Assembly (NCBI RefSeq): GCF_016597785.1
Contig: NZ_JAENJG010000001.1
Coordinates: 248,001-312,000, forward strand
DNA: 64,000 bases
DNA from: Leucobacter sp. L43
GTDB taxonomy: Bacteria; Actinomycetota; Actinomycetes; Actinomycetales; Microbacteriaceae
Direction of reading: 5' to 3'
The notes beneath the pieces are model-generated. The model saw only the letters and a program-made list of their open reading frames with translations, was not told the origin of the DNA and ran no database searches. Every line of letters begins with the position of its first letter. Positions within the stretch are counted from its first letter, which is position 1. Shown here one piece after another: positions 30,140 through 39,625 of this stretch. A program made the position numbers and the translations under genes.

Positions 30140-33100
30140 TCATGTCACGGTGAACCGAGGAGCATCCTCGTATCCGAAGAACTCCCGTTCGAAGACGGCG
30201 CGCGCCCGGCGAGACACTGCGAACCACCGTTCCTCGAGTTCAGACGTGTGCGTCCGGGACATGCCGAGTACGCCCGCGATCCCCGCCAGGTCGTTCCAAC
30301 CCGTGGGCAGTGAATTCGAAGAGCGGCCGGTCCACAGCTTCAGTGCCGTGCGCACCCGGCTCGCGAAGCGCCAAGAATCGAGCAGGTGTTCGATGTCGTC
30401 TTCCCGCAGGAGGCCGACCTCGCCCGCCGCCTGGAGGGCCGCGACCGTCGACACCGTGCGCAGCGCAGGGTGCTCTGCGCCCGAACGCAATTGGAGAAGC
30501 TGCACCAGCCACTCGACATCGCTGATGCCGCCCGGACCGAGCTTCAGATGCCGCTTGGGATCGGCGCCGCGCGGGAGACGCTCCGCCTCGACGCGCGCTT
30601 TGATGCGGCGCACCTCGCGCACCTGTTCTTCGGCGAAGTGCTGAGGGTATCTGATCTCATCGGCGAGCGACACGAAGTCGGCGCCCAGGCGCGCGTCGCC
30701 TGCTACCGGTCGTGCGCGCAGGAGCGCCTGCGCCTCCCAGGTGACCGACCAGCGAGCGTAGTAGGCGCGATACGCGTCGAGGCTCCTGACCAGGGGTCCG
30801 TTCTTGCCCTCGGGTCGAAGATCGAAATCGAGATCCACCGGGAATCGAGGATCGGCGACCGCTCGCCGCAGCTCGGAGATCAGCCTGGTGGCTTCCCGGG
30901 AGGCGCGGTCGCTCGCAACGTCCGGTGGTGCACGGAACACGGCGATGAGGTCGATGTCAGACGCGAAGCCCAGCTCCCGCCCTCCGTACCGGCCCATGCC
31001 GATCAGCGCCAGCTCGATCGCGGGCGGCGCCTCACCGCCCGATTCCGAGTTCGCCGGAGCTCTGCCGTACGAGGCTGTGCCGCCGCGCACCGAGAGCAGC
31101 AGGGCGTCGAGGAGGGCCGTGTGCGCCGCGTCGAGACCGGCGGCGACCGCGACATCGTCGATCACCCCGACGATGCGCCCCATCGCGAGTCGCAGCACCT
31201 CTCGGCGATGCACTGCTCGAAGCGCGACCGCGGCGGAATCGATGCCAGCTCGGCGCGAGGCGATGGCCCGCATCTCGTCGAAGAGCGTCTGCAACTGCAT
31301 GGGTTGCAAAGATTCGTCACGCTCGAGCCACGCGACGGCCTCGGGGATGGATTCGAGGAGCTCGGCGGCGTACCTGGAGTTCGAGAGCACTCGGGTGAGG
31401 CGCTCAGCGGCCTCGGTGCCGTCGCGAAGCAGTCGCAGATACCAGGGGGTCTCACGATTCGCCTCGCTCACCCGGCGGAACGCGAGCAGTCCGAAATCCG
31501 GGTCGGTTCCGTCGGAGAGCCACTGGAGCAGCACCGGCATCAGGTTTCGTTGGATCATCGCTCGCCGGGACGTACCCCGCGTGAGCGCCGCCATGTGGCG
31601 CATAGCGCCATCGGGATCCCGGAAGCCCACGCTCGCGAGGCGCGCCCGCGCGGCGTCGCTGCCGAGCACGAGCTCCTCCTCCGGGAGGGACGCTACGGCG
31701 CTGAGCAGCGGCGCGTAGAAGATCTTGAGGTGCAGTTGGCGCACCTCTCGCTTTCTCGCCGACCACCGGGAATGGAGCTCAGCGGCCGACGGCGCCAGGC
31801 CGGTCGCGCGAGCCAGCACTCGGAGTTCGTGATCCTCGGTCGGCATCAGCGCCGTGCGGCGCAGGTCGCGCAACTGCAGACGGTGTTCGAGCACGCGAAG
31901 GAAACAGTAGTCGGACGCGAGGCAGTCGCCGTCGCTGCGCGCGATGTACCCGCCGTCCACGAGTGCTCGCAGTGCCGGCAGCGTGCCGGCGACGTGCAGG
32001 CTCTCGTCGTACTGGCCGTGGACGAGCTGCAGGAGCTGCACGCTGAACTCGATGTCGCGAAGGCCGCCGGGTCCGAGTTTGAGCTGCACGTCGAGTTCTT
32101 CATCGGCGATGTGCTCGGTGACGCGTTCGCGCATGCGCTGCACGGATCCGACGAAGTCCTCCCGCGACGACGACGTCCACACCAGCGGGCGCGTGTCTGC
32201 GACGAAGGCTGCGGCGATCTCCAGGTCGCCCGCCAGGGGGCGCGCCTTGAGCAGCGCCTGAAACTCCCACGCCTTCGCCCACCGATCGTAGTAGCTGCGC
32301 ATCGAGCCGAGAGTTCGCACGAGCGGCCCGTGCCGGCCCTCGGGCCGCAGGTTCGCGTCGAGCTGCCACAACGGCGGTTCGATCGCCGGATCATGGATGC
32401 CTCGCATCACCTCGCTCGCAAGACGCGTACCGAGACGGATGAGGGCGTCGCCGTCGAGGGCATGGGCATTGCTGCTCTCGACGACGAAGATGACGTCGAC
32501 ATCTGAGACGACATTCAGCTCGCCGGCGCCGCACTTTCCCATCGCGATGATTCCGAGCTGCAGGGCATCCAGTCGTTCCGGGGAAACGGCCGGGCCAGAT
32601 GCACCCGCTGCGAGCGTCGCTCTCGCGACGTGCAGCGAGGCATCGATCGCAGCTGCTGCGAGGCCGGAGAGGGACTCGGCTACCGCCTCGAATACGCGCT
32701 CCGCCCGCCCGTCACGCCCGGCGTAGAGATCGAAGAGCATGAGCTGCGCGAGCAGCTCGCGGTAGCGCGTGCGCAGCGCGATCCACCCCGCCTCTGCGAC
32801 GAGCGGCTCTGCGGTGTCGTCATCCGACACCGCCCGCAGCAGTTCCTCACGCGCGTCATCCGCCGAGATGACCGCTCCGCCCTCGTGCAAGATCTCAGGA
32901 AGCCGGGCCGGATGCCGCGTGAAGAAATCCCCCAGTGCGGGCGACGCGCCCACCAGTACGCAGAGCCGTGCGAAGTCGTCGAAGTCGATGGCCGCGAGCA
33001 CGTCGCGGTGCTGTTCCGAGAGCTGCCGCACGCGATGGAGCGCCGCGTCGGGATCGGCCGCGGCTGCGAGCCCGGAGAGCAGCGGAGCGATCGGTTGCGC

Positions 33101-33205
33101 CAATCGCTCTGCCAGTTCCGTCAGTGCGTCCCGTGCGTCAGCCAGATCCTGGAATCCGGCGCGGGCGATCTCCGACAGAGTGACGGTGAAATGCTCGCGT
33201 GCCAT
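30140..33205 (-). CDS. glnE: Bifunctional glutamine synthetase adenylyltransferase/deadenylylase
   Basis: 1021 residues, normal full length. Two nucleotidyltransferase halves are visible: GMGRYGGRELGFASDIDLIAVF and GKCGAGELNVVSDVDVIFVV carry the GS-D-D metal motifs, and each is followed by RPEGRHGPLVRTL or RPEGKNGPLVRSL; regulatory helical domains follow with KLGPGGLRDIEF and KLGPGGISDVEWLVQLLQL. The enzyme adds and removes AMP on the glutamine synthetase tyrosine. Start ATG at 33205 with TACGCT six bases upstream. It lies 18 bases after the glnA2 stop, so it can be transcribed with glnA2 or from its own promoter. Confidence 0.96.
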   Translation of the reverse strand: MAREHFTVTLSEIARAGFQDLADARDALTELAERLAQPIAPLLSGLAAAADPDAALHRVRQLSEQHRDVLAAIDFDDFARLCVLVGASPALGDFFTRHPARLPEILHEGGAVISADDAREELLRAVSDDDTAEPLVAEAGWIALRTRYRELLAQLMLFDLYAGRDGRAERVFEAVAESLSGLAAAAIDASLHVARATLAAGASGPAVSPERLDALQLGIIAMGKCGAGELNVVSDVDVIFVVESSNAHALDGDALIRLGTRLASEVMRGIHDPAIEPPLWQLDANLRPEGRHGPLVRTLGSMRSYYDRWAKAWEFQALLKARPLAGDLEIAAAFVADTRPLVWTSSSREDFVGSVQRMRERVTEHIADEELDVQLKLGPGGLRDIEFSVQLLQLVHGQYDESLHVAGTLPALRALVDGGYIARSDGDCLASDYCFLRVLEHRLQLRDLRRTALMPTEDHELRVLARATGLAPSAAELHSRWSARKREVRQLHLKIFYAPLLSAVASLPEEELVLGSDAARARLASVGFRDPDGAMRHMAALTRGTSRRAMIQRNLMPVLLQWLSDGTDPDFGLLAFRRVSEANRETPWYLRLLRDGTEAAERLTRVLSNSRYAAELLESIPEAVAWLERDESLQPMQLQTLFDEMRAIASRRAGIDSAAVALRAVHRREVLRLAMGRIVGVIDDVAVAAGLDAAHTALLDALLLSVRGGTASYGRAPANSESGGEAPPAIELALIGMGRYGGRELGFASDIDLIAVFRAPPDVASDRASREATRLISELRRAVADPRFPVDLDFDLRPEGKNGPLVRSLDAYRAYYARWSVTWEAQALLRARPVAGDARLGADFVSLADEIRYPQHFAEEQVREVRRIKARVEAERLPRGADPKRHLKLGPGGISDVEWLVQLLQLRSGAEHPALRTVSTVAALQAAGEVGLLREDDIEHLLDSWRFASRVRTALKLWTGRSSNSLPTGWNDLAGIAGVLGMSRTHTSELEERWFAVSRRARAVFEREFFGYEDAPRFTVT

Positions 33206-33211
33206 TCGTCC

Positions 33212-33217
33212 AGCGTA
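33212..33217 (-). promoter_or_regulatory. -10 element for a leaderless glnE transcript
   Basis: TACGCT on the minus strand, six bases before the glnE ATG, within the 18-base gap after glnA2. Confidence 0.45.
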
Positions 33218-33223
33218 GACCGA

Positions 33224-34561
33224 TCAGATGGTGTCGAGCATCGATGAGAGCTCGTACGGCGTGACCTGACTGTGGTACTCAGTCACCTCGCGGCGCTTGT
33301 CTCGGATGAAGTAGGCGAACACCTGCTCCCCCAGCGTCTCCGCGACCAGCTCCGAGCGCTCCATCACTGCGAGGGCGTGGTCCAGGCTGGCCGGCAAGGG
33401 ATCGAAGCCCATGGCGCGGCGTTCCCCGTCGCTCAGCGCCCAGACGTTGTTCTCGGCCTCCGGCGGAAGTTCGTACTCTTCACGAATACCCTTCAGGCCG
33501 GCGGCGAGCAGCATCGAGAACCCGAGGTACGGGTTCACAGCGCTGTCCATGCCGCGGTACTCGACGCGCGCCGCGTCGCCCTTGCCCGGCTTGTACATCG
33601 GCACGCGCACGAGCGCCGACCGGTTGTTGTGGCCCCAGCTGACGAACGACGGCGCCTCGTCTCCGCCCCAGAGCCGCTTGTACGAGTTGATGTACTGATT
33701 CGTCACGGCGGTGATCTCGGGCGCGTGCCGCAGGAGGCCGGCGATGAAGCGGCGCCCCGTCTGCGAGATCTGGTATCTGGCGCCTGGATCGTAGAAGGCA
33801 TTCGTGTCGCCCTCGAGCAGCGAGAGGTGCGTGTGCATGCCCGACCCGGGTTGCCCGGCGAGCGGCTTCGGCATGAACGTCGCATGCACTCCCTGCGCGA
33901 TCGCGACCTCTTTGACGACCGTGCGGAAGGTCATGATGTTGTCGGCCGTGGTCAGCGCGTCGGCGTACCGCAGGTCGATCTCGTTCTGCCCCGGGCCGGC
34001 CTCGTGGTGGCTGAACTCAACGGAGATCCCGAGTTCCTCAAGCATGTTCACGCTCTCGCGGCGGAAGTCGTGCGCCGTGCCGCCGGGAACGTTGTCGAAA
34101 TAGCCGGCACGATCCACCGGTACCGGACCGCGGGCGTCGAACTCCTTCGACTTCAGCAGGTAGAACTCGATCTCGGGATGCGTGTAGAAGCTGAACCCCT
34201 GCTCCGCGGCGGTCGCGAGCGTGCGCTTGAGCACGTTCCGCGGATCCGCGACGGCCGGTTCGCCGTTCGGGGTGCTGATGTCGCAGAACATGCGGGCAGT
34301 CGGAGACGTCTGGCTGCGCCACGGCAGCAGCTGGAAGGTCGACGGATCGGGCACCGCGAGCAGGTCCGACTCGTACGCGCGCGTCAGTCCCTCGATCGCA
34401 GAGCCATCGAAACCGATCCCTTCACTGAACGCTCCCTCGACCTCGGCGGGCGCGAGCGCGACCGACTTGAGCGTTCCCGAAACATCACTGAACCAGAGTC
34501 GAACGAACCTGACACCGCGCTCCTCGATGGTGCGCAGAACAAAATCGCGCTGCTTGCTCAC
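33224..34561 (-). CDS. glnA2: Glutamine synthetase type I, GlnA2
   Basis: 445 residues, the shorter second GSI of actinobacteria. Catalytic and metal segments HPEIEFYLL, SHHEAGPGQNEIDLRY and KPLAGQPGSGMHTH are present. The loop reads EEYELPPEAENNVWALSDGER. Mycobacterial GlnA2 is not needed for growth and is thought to act in other glutamine or cell-envelope roles; role here unknown. The start is GTG at 34561 with GGAG five bases upstream; an in-frame upstream ATG is less likely. Upstream of glnE on the same strand. Confidence 0.92.
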   Translation of the reverse strand: MSKQRDFVLRTIEERGVRFVRLWFSDVSGTLKSVALAPAEVEGAFSEGIGFDGSAIEGLTRAYESDLLAVPDPSTFQLLPWRSQTSPTARMFCDISTPNGEPAVADPRNVLKRTLATAAEQGFSFYTHPEIEFYLLKSKEFDARGPVPVDRAGYFDNVPGGTAHDFRRESVNMLEELGISVEFSHHEAGPGQNEIDLRYADALTTADNIMTFRTVVKEVAIAQGVHATFMPKPLAGQPGSGMHTHLSLLEGDTNAFYDPGARYQISQTGRRFIAGLLRHAPEITAVTNQYINSYKRLWGGDEAPSFVSWGHNNRSALVRVPMYKPGKGDAARVEYRGMDSAVNPYLGFSMLLAAGLKGIREEYELPPEAENNVWALSDGERRAMGFDPLPASLDHALAVMERSELVAETLGEQVFAYFIRDKRREVTEYHSQVTPYELSSMLDTI

Positions 34562-34652
34562 GCCTACTCCGTTCGTCGTTGCTGTCTGCGGGCACGTCGC
34601 ACGCGAAATACGCGCTCCGCCTCCGCCGATGGCCACAGACTATCCCCTGACC

Positions 34653-34668
34653 GTGACAATCGTGTTAC
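34653..34668 (-). promoter_or_regulatory. Weak GlnR-like half-site upstream of glnA2
   Basis: On the minus strand GTAAC and GTCAC are separated by six bases. The first matches the GlnR a-site; the second differs from GAAAC. It lies about 95 bases before the glnA2 start. Confidence 0.3.
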
Positions 34669-34675
34669 GGCGTGA

Positions 34676-34879
34676 TCAGTCCTCGGCGGCTTCCTCTTCG
34701 CGCCATTTGCGAGCTCGCTCGGCGACGATTTCCTCAGCACGTGCGGCCTCCTCGCGCGTCGCGAACGGGCCGATGCGATCGACCGAGAGCGACTGCGGCC
34801 CGTCCTCGACCTGACCCGTGCGGGTATTGAACCAGAACGTGTCGGCGGGGTCGTCGATTCCCCACTCCTGCTTGCTCAT
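34676..34879 (-). CDS. Small SPOR-type domain protein
   Basis: 67 residues: DTFWFNTRTGQVEDGPQS, then VDRIGPFATREEAARAEEIV and a charged helical tail KWREEEAAED. This matches the short actinobacterial proteins annotated as SPOR domain-containing, although the resemblance to true septal SPOR domains is modest. Start ATG at 34879 follows GGAGGC. Located between glnA2 and map; function unknown. Confidence 0.8.
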   Translation of the reverse strand: MSKQEWGIDDPADTFWFNTRTGQVEDGPQSLSVDRIGPFATREEAARAEEIVAERARKWREEEAAED

Positions 34880-34947
34880 GTCGGCCTCCACTCGGCGCTC
34901 GCGCGCACTTGATGACGTCTGCGTTCGGCTCCGCCTCCCGCACTTCC

Positions 34948-34953
34948 TAGACT
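34948..34953 (+). promoter_or_regulatory. -10 element for leaderless map
   Basis: TAGACT followed by six bases and the ATG of map at 34960. Confidence 0.55.
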
Positions 34954-34959
34954 AGAGGC

Positions 34960-35829
34960 ATGCCCTTCGACGCACACGGACACCTGATCCCCGGTTCCCG
35001 ACCGGCGCCCCGCGCCGTTCCGAGTGCGATCACCCGACCGCCGTACGTCGGCCTCGCTGCTCCGCCCGCGTATGAGGGCGACAACACCTACACGAGCGAC
35101 GAGGTGGACCGCATCCGAGCCGCGGGTCGCATCGCGGCAGGAGCGCTCGATGCGGTTGCGGAGGCGGTCGCGCCCGGTGCGACCACCGCAGCGCTCGATC
35201 GCGTCGCGCACGAGTACGTGACGGCTCACGGCGCTTACCCGTCGACTCTCGGGTACCGCGGGTATCCCGCGTCGTCCTGCACGTCTGTCAACGAGGTGAT
35301 CTGCCACGGCATCCCGGATGACACGGTCCTGCGAGACGGCGATCTCGTGAACGTCGACGTCACCGCGTTTCTCGACGGCTTCCACGGCGACACCAATCGC
35401 ACCTTCCGCGTCGGCCGAGTGTCGGAGGAGGTCGACCTGCTCGTCGAGCGCACGCACGAGGCGATGATGCGCGGCATTCGCGCCGCGAAGCCCGGACGCG
35501 CGGTGAACGTCATCGGCCGCGTGATCGAGACGTACGCCAAGCGCTTCGGTTACGGAGTCGTCCGTGATTTCACCGGGCACGGTGTCGGCTCGGCCTTTCA
35601 CACCGGACTCATCGTCCCGCACTACGACTCGGCCCCCGCCTATGGCGACATCATCAAGCCGGGCATGGTGTTCACGGTGGAACCCATGCTCACGCTGGGA
35701 ACTCACGAGTGGGAGCAGTGGGACGACGGCTGGACGGTGGTGACCCGGGATCGGAGTGTGACCGCGCAGTTCGAGCACACGGTGCTCATCCGAGAGGACG
35801 GTTTCGAACTGCTCACCGTGTCCGACTGA
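34960..35829 (+). CDS. map: Methionine aminopeptidase type I
   Basis: 289-residue dinuclear metalloprotease that removes the initiator Met from nascent proteins. A 40-residue N-terminal extension with Pro-rich stretch precedes the domain, as in the longer actinobacterial MetAP1c. Metal ligands: [19 protein letters not shown] (two Asp), [12 protein letters not shown] (His), [10 protein letters not shown] (Glu) and the last Glu in AQFEHTVLI. The start is placed by the -10 element six bases upstream. The RNase P RNA gene lies just beyond, on the other strand. Confidence 0.96.
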   Translation: MPFDAHGHLIPGSRPAPRAVPSAITRPPYVGLAAPPAYEGDNTYTSDEVDRIRAAGRIAAGALDAVAEAVAPGATTAALDRVAHEYVTAHGAYPSTLGYRGYPASSCTSVNEVICHGIPDDTVLRDGDLVNVDVTAFLDGFHGDTNRTFRVGRVSEEVDLLVERTHEAMMRGIRAAKPGRAVNVIGRVIETYAKRFGYGVVRDFTGHGVGSAFHTGLIVPHYDSAPAYGDIIKPGMVFTVEPMLTLGTHEWEQWDDGWTVVTRDRSVTAQFEHTVLIREDGFELLTVSD

Positions 35830-35875
35830 AGCCGGAGAGACGGGAGCCTCGGACGACGCACCCGTGTGATGTGCA

Positions 35876-36268
35876 GTGGAATGGGCCGGATCATACGCCG
35901 GGTTCTGTTCCGGCCGGCGAACCGGCCGGTGACGATCATCTCTCTCGGAGTACCGTTGCCAGCACTCTCTAGCGGCCTACCCGAGGACTCGGCGGGGCGC
36001 GTCATCATCCTCTGTCTGGCCTTGCTCCGAACGAGGTTTACCTGGCCGCCCGTGTCACCACGAACGCCGGTGGTCTCTTACACCACCCTTTCACCCTTAC
36101 CGAGCGCGGCGAACCACGCCAGGCGGTCTACTCTCTGTTGCACTTTCTCGCGGGTTGCCCCGGGTGGGCGTTACCCACCGTTCTCCCCTGAGGAGCCCGG
36201 ACGTTCCTCGGCGGTCCCGCTGCCGAGGCGGCGGAACCGACGCGATCGTCTCACCGACCCATTCCAGA
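35876..36268 (-). ncRNA. rnpB: RNase P RNA, type A
   Basis: The minus strand carries the universally conserved blocks: near the 5' side GAGGAACGTCCGGGCTC, then AGAGAGTAGACCGCC, and at the 3' end GAACCCGGCGTATGATCCGGC. The two ends pair to form P1 (GGAATGGGTCGG with CCGGCCCATTCC), which fixes the boundaries to within a few bases. About 393 nt, a normal type A size for actinobacteria. The RNA is the ribozyme that trims the 5' end of tRNA precursors. Several open frames that cross it are not genes. Confidence 0.95.
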
Positions 36269-36289
36269 CATCAGCTTACTCGACGCGCC

Positions 36290-37018
36290 CTACTCCTCGT
36301 CGACGCGCACGAGAATCGCACCCGTGCCGGGGCAGAAGACGATCTCGTCGGGAGCTGCGGCACGGATTCCGCTCAGCTCGGCGGGGGCGAGCGCCATATT
36401 GCTGGCCTCTGAGACATTTCCGCGAAGACGCGCCGCGCCGATCCCGACGCGCTTGCGCAGTTCCTCGTACAGGCCGAGCACGTCGCGCTGCAGTTCGGCC
36501 GCGACGCCGGCGCGCTCCTCAGCGTTCGACGCCAACTCGCGATCGATCCGCTGCTCCGCCTCCGAGATACGGGCTTCGATATCGGCGCGTCGCGCGTCGA
36601 CTCCTGCGAAGAGCTCCTCGGCCAGCGAGAACGCCTGCAGTGCGCGTTCCTGCGCCTCCATGAGTTCGAGTTCGCGATCCTCGAGCTCCGACTGCCGGCG
36701 GGTCAGCGTCTCCAGTTCGGCTTGGAGCGCCTGCGCCTCCTTGCTCGAGGTGCTCGCCGCGAGCAGCTGCTCGTCACGGTCGCGTCGCTGCTGCACGAGC
36801 GCGACGTCGGCCTCGATGCGCTCCAGGTCAGCATTCTGCGTATCGAGCTCGCGCTGCGCCGCCATGTACTTCGCTCTCGCGTCGGAGGCGTCGCCGCTCA
36901 ACCCGATGAGTTCAGCCCGCTCGGGCAACGTCGCGCGCTTCCGCCGCAGACGGGCGAGCGTGTTGTCGAGGTCTTGGAGATCGAGCAGGAGTCGCTGCTG
37001 CCGCGGGCTGGCCTTCAT
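36290..37018 (-). CDS. Coiled-coil protein of the C4-type zinc-ribbon family, cysteines lost
   Basis: 242 residues. A long coiled coil (about 10-180; LLLDLQDLDNTLARLRRK, DRDEQLLAASTSSKEAQAL) leads to a C-terminal segment APAELSGIRAAAPDEIVFCP that matches the family known from CT398 and mycobacterial Rv2229c-type proteins. In that family two CxxC pairs bind zinc; here the first pair reads VSEAS and the second only one Cys (FCPGTG). So this member probably does not bind zinc. Start ATG at 37018 lies seven bases downstream of TAGGCT. Next to a Nif3-like gene, as usual. Confidence 0.88.
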   Translation of the reverse strand: MKASPRQQRLLLDLQDLDNTLARLRRKRATLPERAELIGLSGDASDARAKYMAAQRELDTQNADLERIEADVALVQQRRDRDEQLLAASTSSKEAQALQAELETLTRRQSELEDRELELMEAQERALQAFSLAEELFAGVDARRADIEARISEAEQRIDRELASNAEERAGVAAELQRDVLGLYEELRKRVGIGAARLRGNVSEASNMALAPAELSGIRAAAPDEIVFCPGTGAILVRVDEE

Positions 37019-37025
37019 GGGTGCC

Positions 37026-37031
37026 AGCCTA
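37026..37031 (-). promoter_or_regulatory. -10 element for the coiled-coil protein gene
   Basis: TAGGCT on the minus strand, seven bases before the ATG at 37018; leaderless geometry. Confidence 0.5.
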
Positions 37032-37054
37032 CCGGCCCCGCCGGGTTCCGGCTC

Positions 37055-37900
37055 TCACGCCTGGCGGGCGCCGACGGAGAACGTCCACGGGTCGGTGCAG
37101 ATGCCGCTCACGCGGAACTCGACACCGGGCAGTCGCTCGGCGAGGCGGTCGGCCGCTCCGTCCAACCACAGCGATTCGCTCGCCCAGTGCGCGACGTCGA
37201 CGAGAGCCGGCCCGCCGGAGACAGCACCCGTTTCGACGGCTTCCTGCGCCGGGTGGTGCCGGAGATCGGAGGTGAGGTAGACATCCGCTCCGCGGACAGC
37301 TGCGTGATCGAGCAGGCTGTCCCCCGCTCCGCCGAGGAGCGCGACGCGCCGCACGGAGCGATCAGGATCTCCCGAGACCCGCACCCCCGAGACCGTGGCC
37401 GGCAGCGCAGCTGCGACACGATTTGCGAACGCCCGCAACGATTCAGGCGACTCGAGCTCGCCGATCCGCCCGATGCCGATCGACGGGTCCGACGCGTGCG
37501 GCACGATCGGCGAGCTTCCCATGAGACCGAGCCGCTCGGCGATGACGTCGGAGACGCCGCCGGCCGGCTGATCGGCGTTCGTGTGCGCGGCCAGCATTGC
37601 GCAGCCTCCGCGGATCAGCCGCGCGATCAGCGCCCCCTTCGCCGTGTCCTCGGCCAGGGAGTGCACCCCGCGGAGCAGCAGCGGGTGGTGCGTGAGCAGG
37701 GCGTCGGCACCCCATTCGATCGCTTCCGTCACGGTGGCGTCGACCGCATCCACCGCGAGGAGCACTCGGCGCAGCGGTGCGGCGTCTGCGCCGGAGACGA
37801 GACCGACGCGGTCCCACCCCTCAGCGATCTCCCCCGGCCACAGCTCCTCCGCGACCGCTCGCAGATCGGCGAGCTCGAACGATCGTTGCGTCTGGGACAT
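37055..37900 (-). CDS. Nif3-like dinuclear metal center hexameric protein
   Basis: 281 residues of the NIF3/YqfO family (GTP cyclohydrolase I type 2 homologues). Metal ligands appear in ALLTHHPLLLRGV and, near the end, in VDVAHWASE; NTAD-like HTNADQPAGGVSDVIAERLG is present. The activity is not established; the family binds two metal ions in a toroidal hexamer. It begins four bases after metI and is followed by the coiled-coil protein gene, a pairing that is widespread in actinobacteria. Confidence 0.92.
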   Translation of the reverse strand: MSQTQRSFELADLRAVAEELWPGEIAEGWDRVGLVSGADAAPLRRVLLAVDAVDATVTEAIEWGADALLTHHPLLLRGVHSLAEDTAKGALIARLIRGGCAMLAAHTNADQPAGGVSDVIAERLGLMGSSPIVPHASDPSIGIGRIGELESPESLRAFANRVAAALPATVSGVRVSGDPDRSVRRVALLGGAGDSLLDHAAVRGADVYLTSDLRHHPAQEAVETGAVSGGPALVDVAHWASESLWLDGAADRLAERLPGVEFRVSGICTDPWTFSVGARQA

Positions 37901-37904
37901 GCGG

Positions 37905-38570
37905 TTACCTCCTCAGCAGCTTCCGCGCGATGACATTGCCGAGCAGCTGCACGATCTGCACGATGATGATGATGAGCAGCACGGCGGCCCAGGTCACCCA
38001 TGGGTTGAACTGCCGGTACCCGTACTGCAGCGCGAGGTTTCCGAGCCCGCCGCCCCCGATCACGCCGGCCATCGCGGTCATATCGACGACGGCGATGAAG
38101 GCGAAGGTGTAGCCGAGCACGACGGGGCCGAGGCCCTCGGGAATCAGCACGGTCAGTATCGTTCGCCACGGGCCGGCTCCCATGGCGCGCGATGCTTCGA
38201 TGACGCCCGGAGGCACGGTCAGCAGATTCTGCTCGACGAGTCGGGCGATGCCGAAGGTCGCGGCGAAGGTCAGCACGAAGATGAGCGCGCGATCACCGAT
38301 GCCGGTTCCGACGACGACGCGGGCGAGCGGCTGGATTGCGGCGATCAAGATGACGAATGGAATCGGTCGGAAGAAGTTGACGAGGAAGTTCAGCACCACG
38401 TAGACGCCGCGGCTCTGCAGCACCCCGCCCTGACGCGTCACCGTCAGCAGCACGCCCAGCACGAGCCCGAGCACGCCGCCCAGGCCCATGGCGATGACCA
38501 CATACGTCAGCGTCTGAATCGTCGCTTCGAGGAACTTGCCGTTGGAGAGCAGTTCGATGAGATTGTCCAT
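37905..38570 (-). CDS. metI: Methionine ABC transporter permease
   Basis: 221 residues with about five membrane helices. The EAA-type loop interacting with MetN is EASRAMGAGPWRTILTVLIPEG. Homologous to MetI, the permease half of the MetNIQ importer for L- and D-methionine. Its ATG overlaps the last base of the metN stop; last of the transporter genes, immediately followed by the Nif3-like gene. Confidence 0.94.
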   Translation of the reverse strand: MDNLIELLSNGKFLEATIQTLTYVVIAMGLGGVLGLVLGVLLTVTRQGGVLQSRGVYVVLNFLVNFFRPIPFVILIAAIQPLARVVVGTGIGDRALIFVLTFAATFGIARLVEQNLLTVPPGVIEASRAMGAGPWRTILTVLIPEGLGPVVLGYTFAFIAVVDMTAMAGVIGGGGLGNLALQYGYRQFNPWVTWAAVLLIIIIVQIVQLLGNVIARKLLRR

Positions 38571-39598
38571 TACGCCAGCACCTCCAGAGCCGTCTCCTGC
38601 GCGAGCGCCGCGATCGCGTGCTCGACCTTCAGATCGTCGCCGATGAGTTCGAGGGTGAGCTTGCCGAAGCTCCGCCCGCCCACATCGGTGATGCCGCCGT
38701 GCACGATGCTCACCCCGACGCCGCGTTCGGCGAGAGTGCGGAACACGACGGGCTGATCGACATCGCCATCTCGGAACGTGAGCGCGATGAGCCTGCCGCG
38801 ATGCCGTTCTCGCAACTCGTCGAGCCGTTCGGCCCGCGGCTCGGTCGGCAGCGCCGTCGCGACGAACCGCTTCGTGGTCTGCGACTGCGGGTCGGAGAAC
38901 ACGTCGAAGACGTCGCCCTGCTCCACCGCGCTGCCGCTGTCCATGACGGTGACGCGGTCGGCGATCTCCCGCACGACCTCCATCTCGTGCGTGATCAGAA
39001 TGATGGTGATGCCGAACTCGGCGTTCACCCGTTTGAGCAGCGCGAGCACCTCCCGCGATGTCTGGGGGTCCAGGGCGCTCGTGGCCTCGTCGGCGAGCAG
39101 CACGCCCGGATTGGTCGCGAGGGCGCGGGCGATGCCGACGCGCTGCTTCTGGCCGCCGGAGAGCTGGTCGGTGAACGCGCCGCTCTTCTCTGACAGGCCG
39201 ACGAACTCGAGCAGTTCCGCGACTCTGCGCTTCCGCTCCGCAGCCGGCACGCCGGCCACCACCAGCGGATACTCGACGTTCTTCGCGACGCGCTTCGAAT
39301 GGAACAGATTGAACTGCTGGAAGATCATGCCGATGCGGCCGCGCACCTCGCGCAGTTTCGACTCGCGAAGCGAGGTGATCTCGTCGTCGCCGACGAGGAT
39401 CCGCCCGTCGCTCGCGTGCTCCAGCCCGTTCACCAGGCGCAGCAGCGTGCTCTTACCCGCACCGGAGTACCCGATGATGGCGTGGATCTCGCCGGAGGCG
39501 ACGTCGATCGTCACATCGTCGACGGCGACGACGGGCGCGGCGTTGGCGCCCCGCCCCGGGTAGCGCTTGGACACGCCGATCATCTGGACGCGGGTCAT
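38570..39598 (-). CDS. metN: Methionine ABC transporter ATP-binding protein
   Basis: 342 residues. Walker A GYSGAGKSTLLRL near residue 43, signature LSGGQKQRVGIARAL, Walker B VLLADEATSALD, H-loop ITHEMEVV. The C-terminal 90 residues form the NIL domain that binds methionine and shuts transport off (trans-inhibition). Between metQ and metN lies an imperfect hairpin (39626-39653). The order metQ-metN-metI is as expected. Confidence 0.95.
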   Translation of the reverse strand: MTRVQMIGVSKRYPGRGANAAPVVAVDDVTIDVASGEIHAIIGYSGAGKSTLLRLVNGLEHASDGRILVGDDEITSLRESKLREVRGRIGMIFQQFNLFHSKRVAKNVEYPLVVAGVPAAERKRRVAELLEFVGLSEKSGAFTDQLSGGQKQRVGIARALATNPGVLLADEATSALDPQTSREVLALLKRVNAEFGITIILITHEMEVVREIADRVTVMDSGSAVEQGDVFDVFSDPQSQTTKRFVATALPTEPRAERLDELRERHRGRLIALTFRDGDVDQPVVFRTLAERGVGVSIVHGGITDVGGRSFGKLTLELIGDDLKVEHAIAALAQETALEVLA

Positions 39599-39625
39599 TG
39601 CGTCTCCTTTCGGGTCTCATAGCAA

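Noticed and set aside
30386..32506. Open frame of 706 codons opposite glnE
   Set aside because: Antisense shadow of glnE; no domain, very high Arg/Glu/Gln.
35866..36663. Open frame crossing the RNase P RNA
   Set aside because: Overlaps conserved structural RNA; Arg/Pro-rich with no family.
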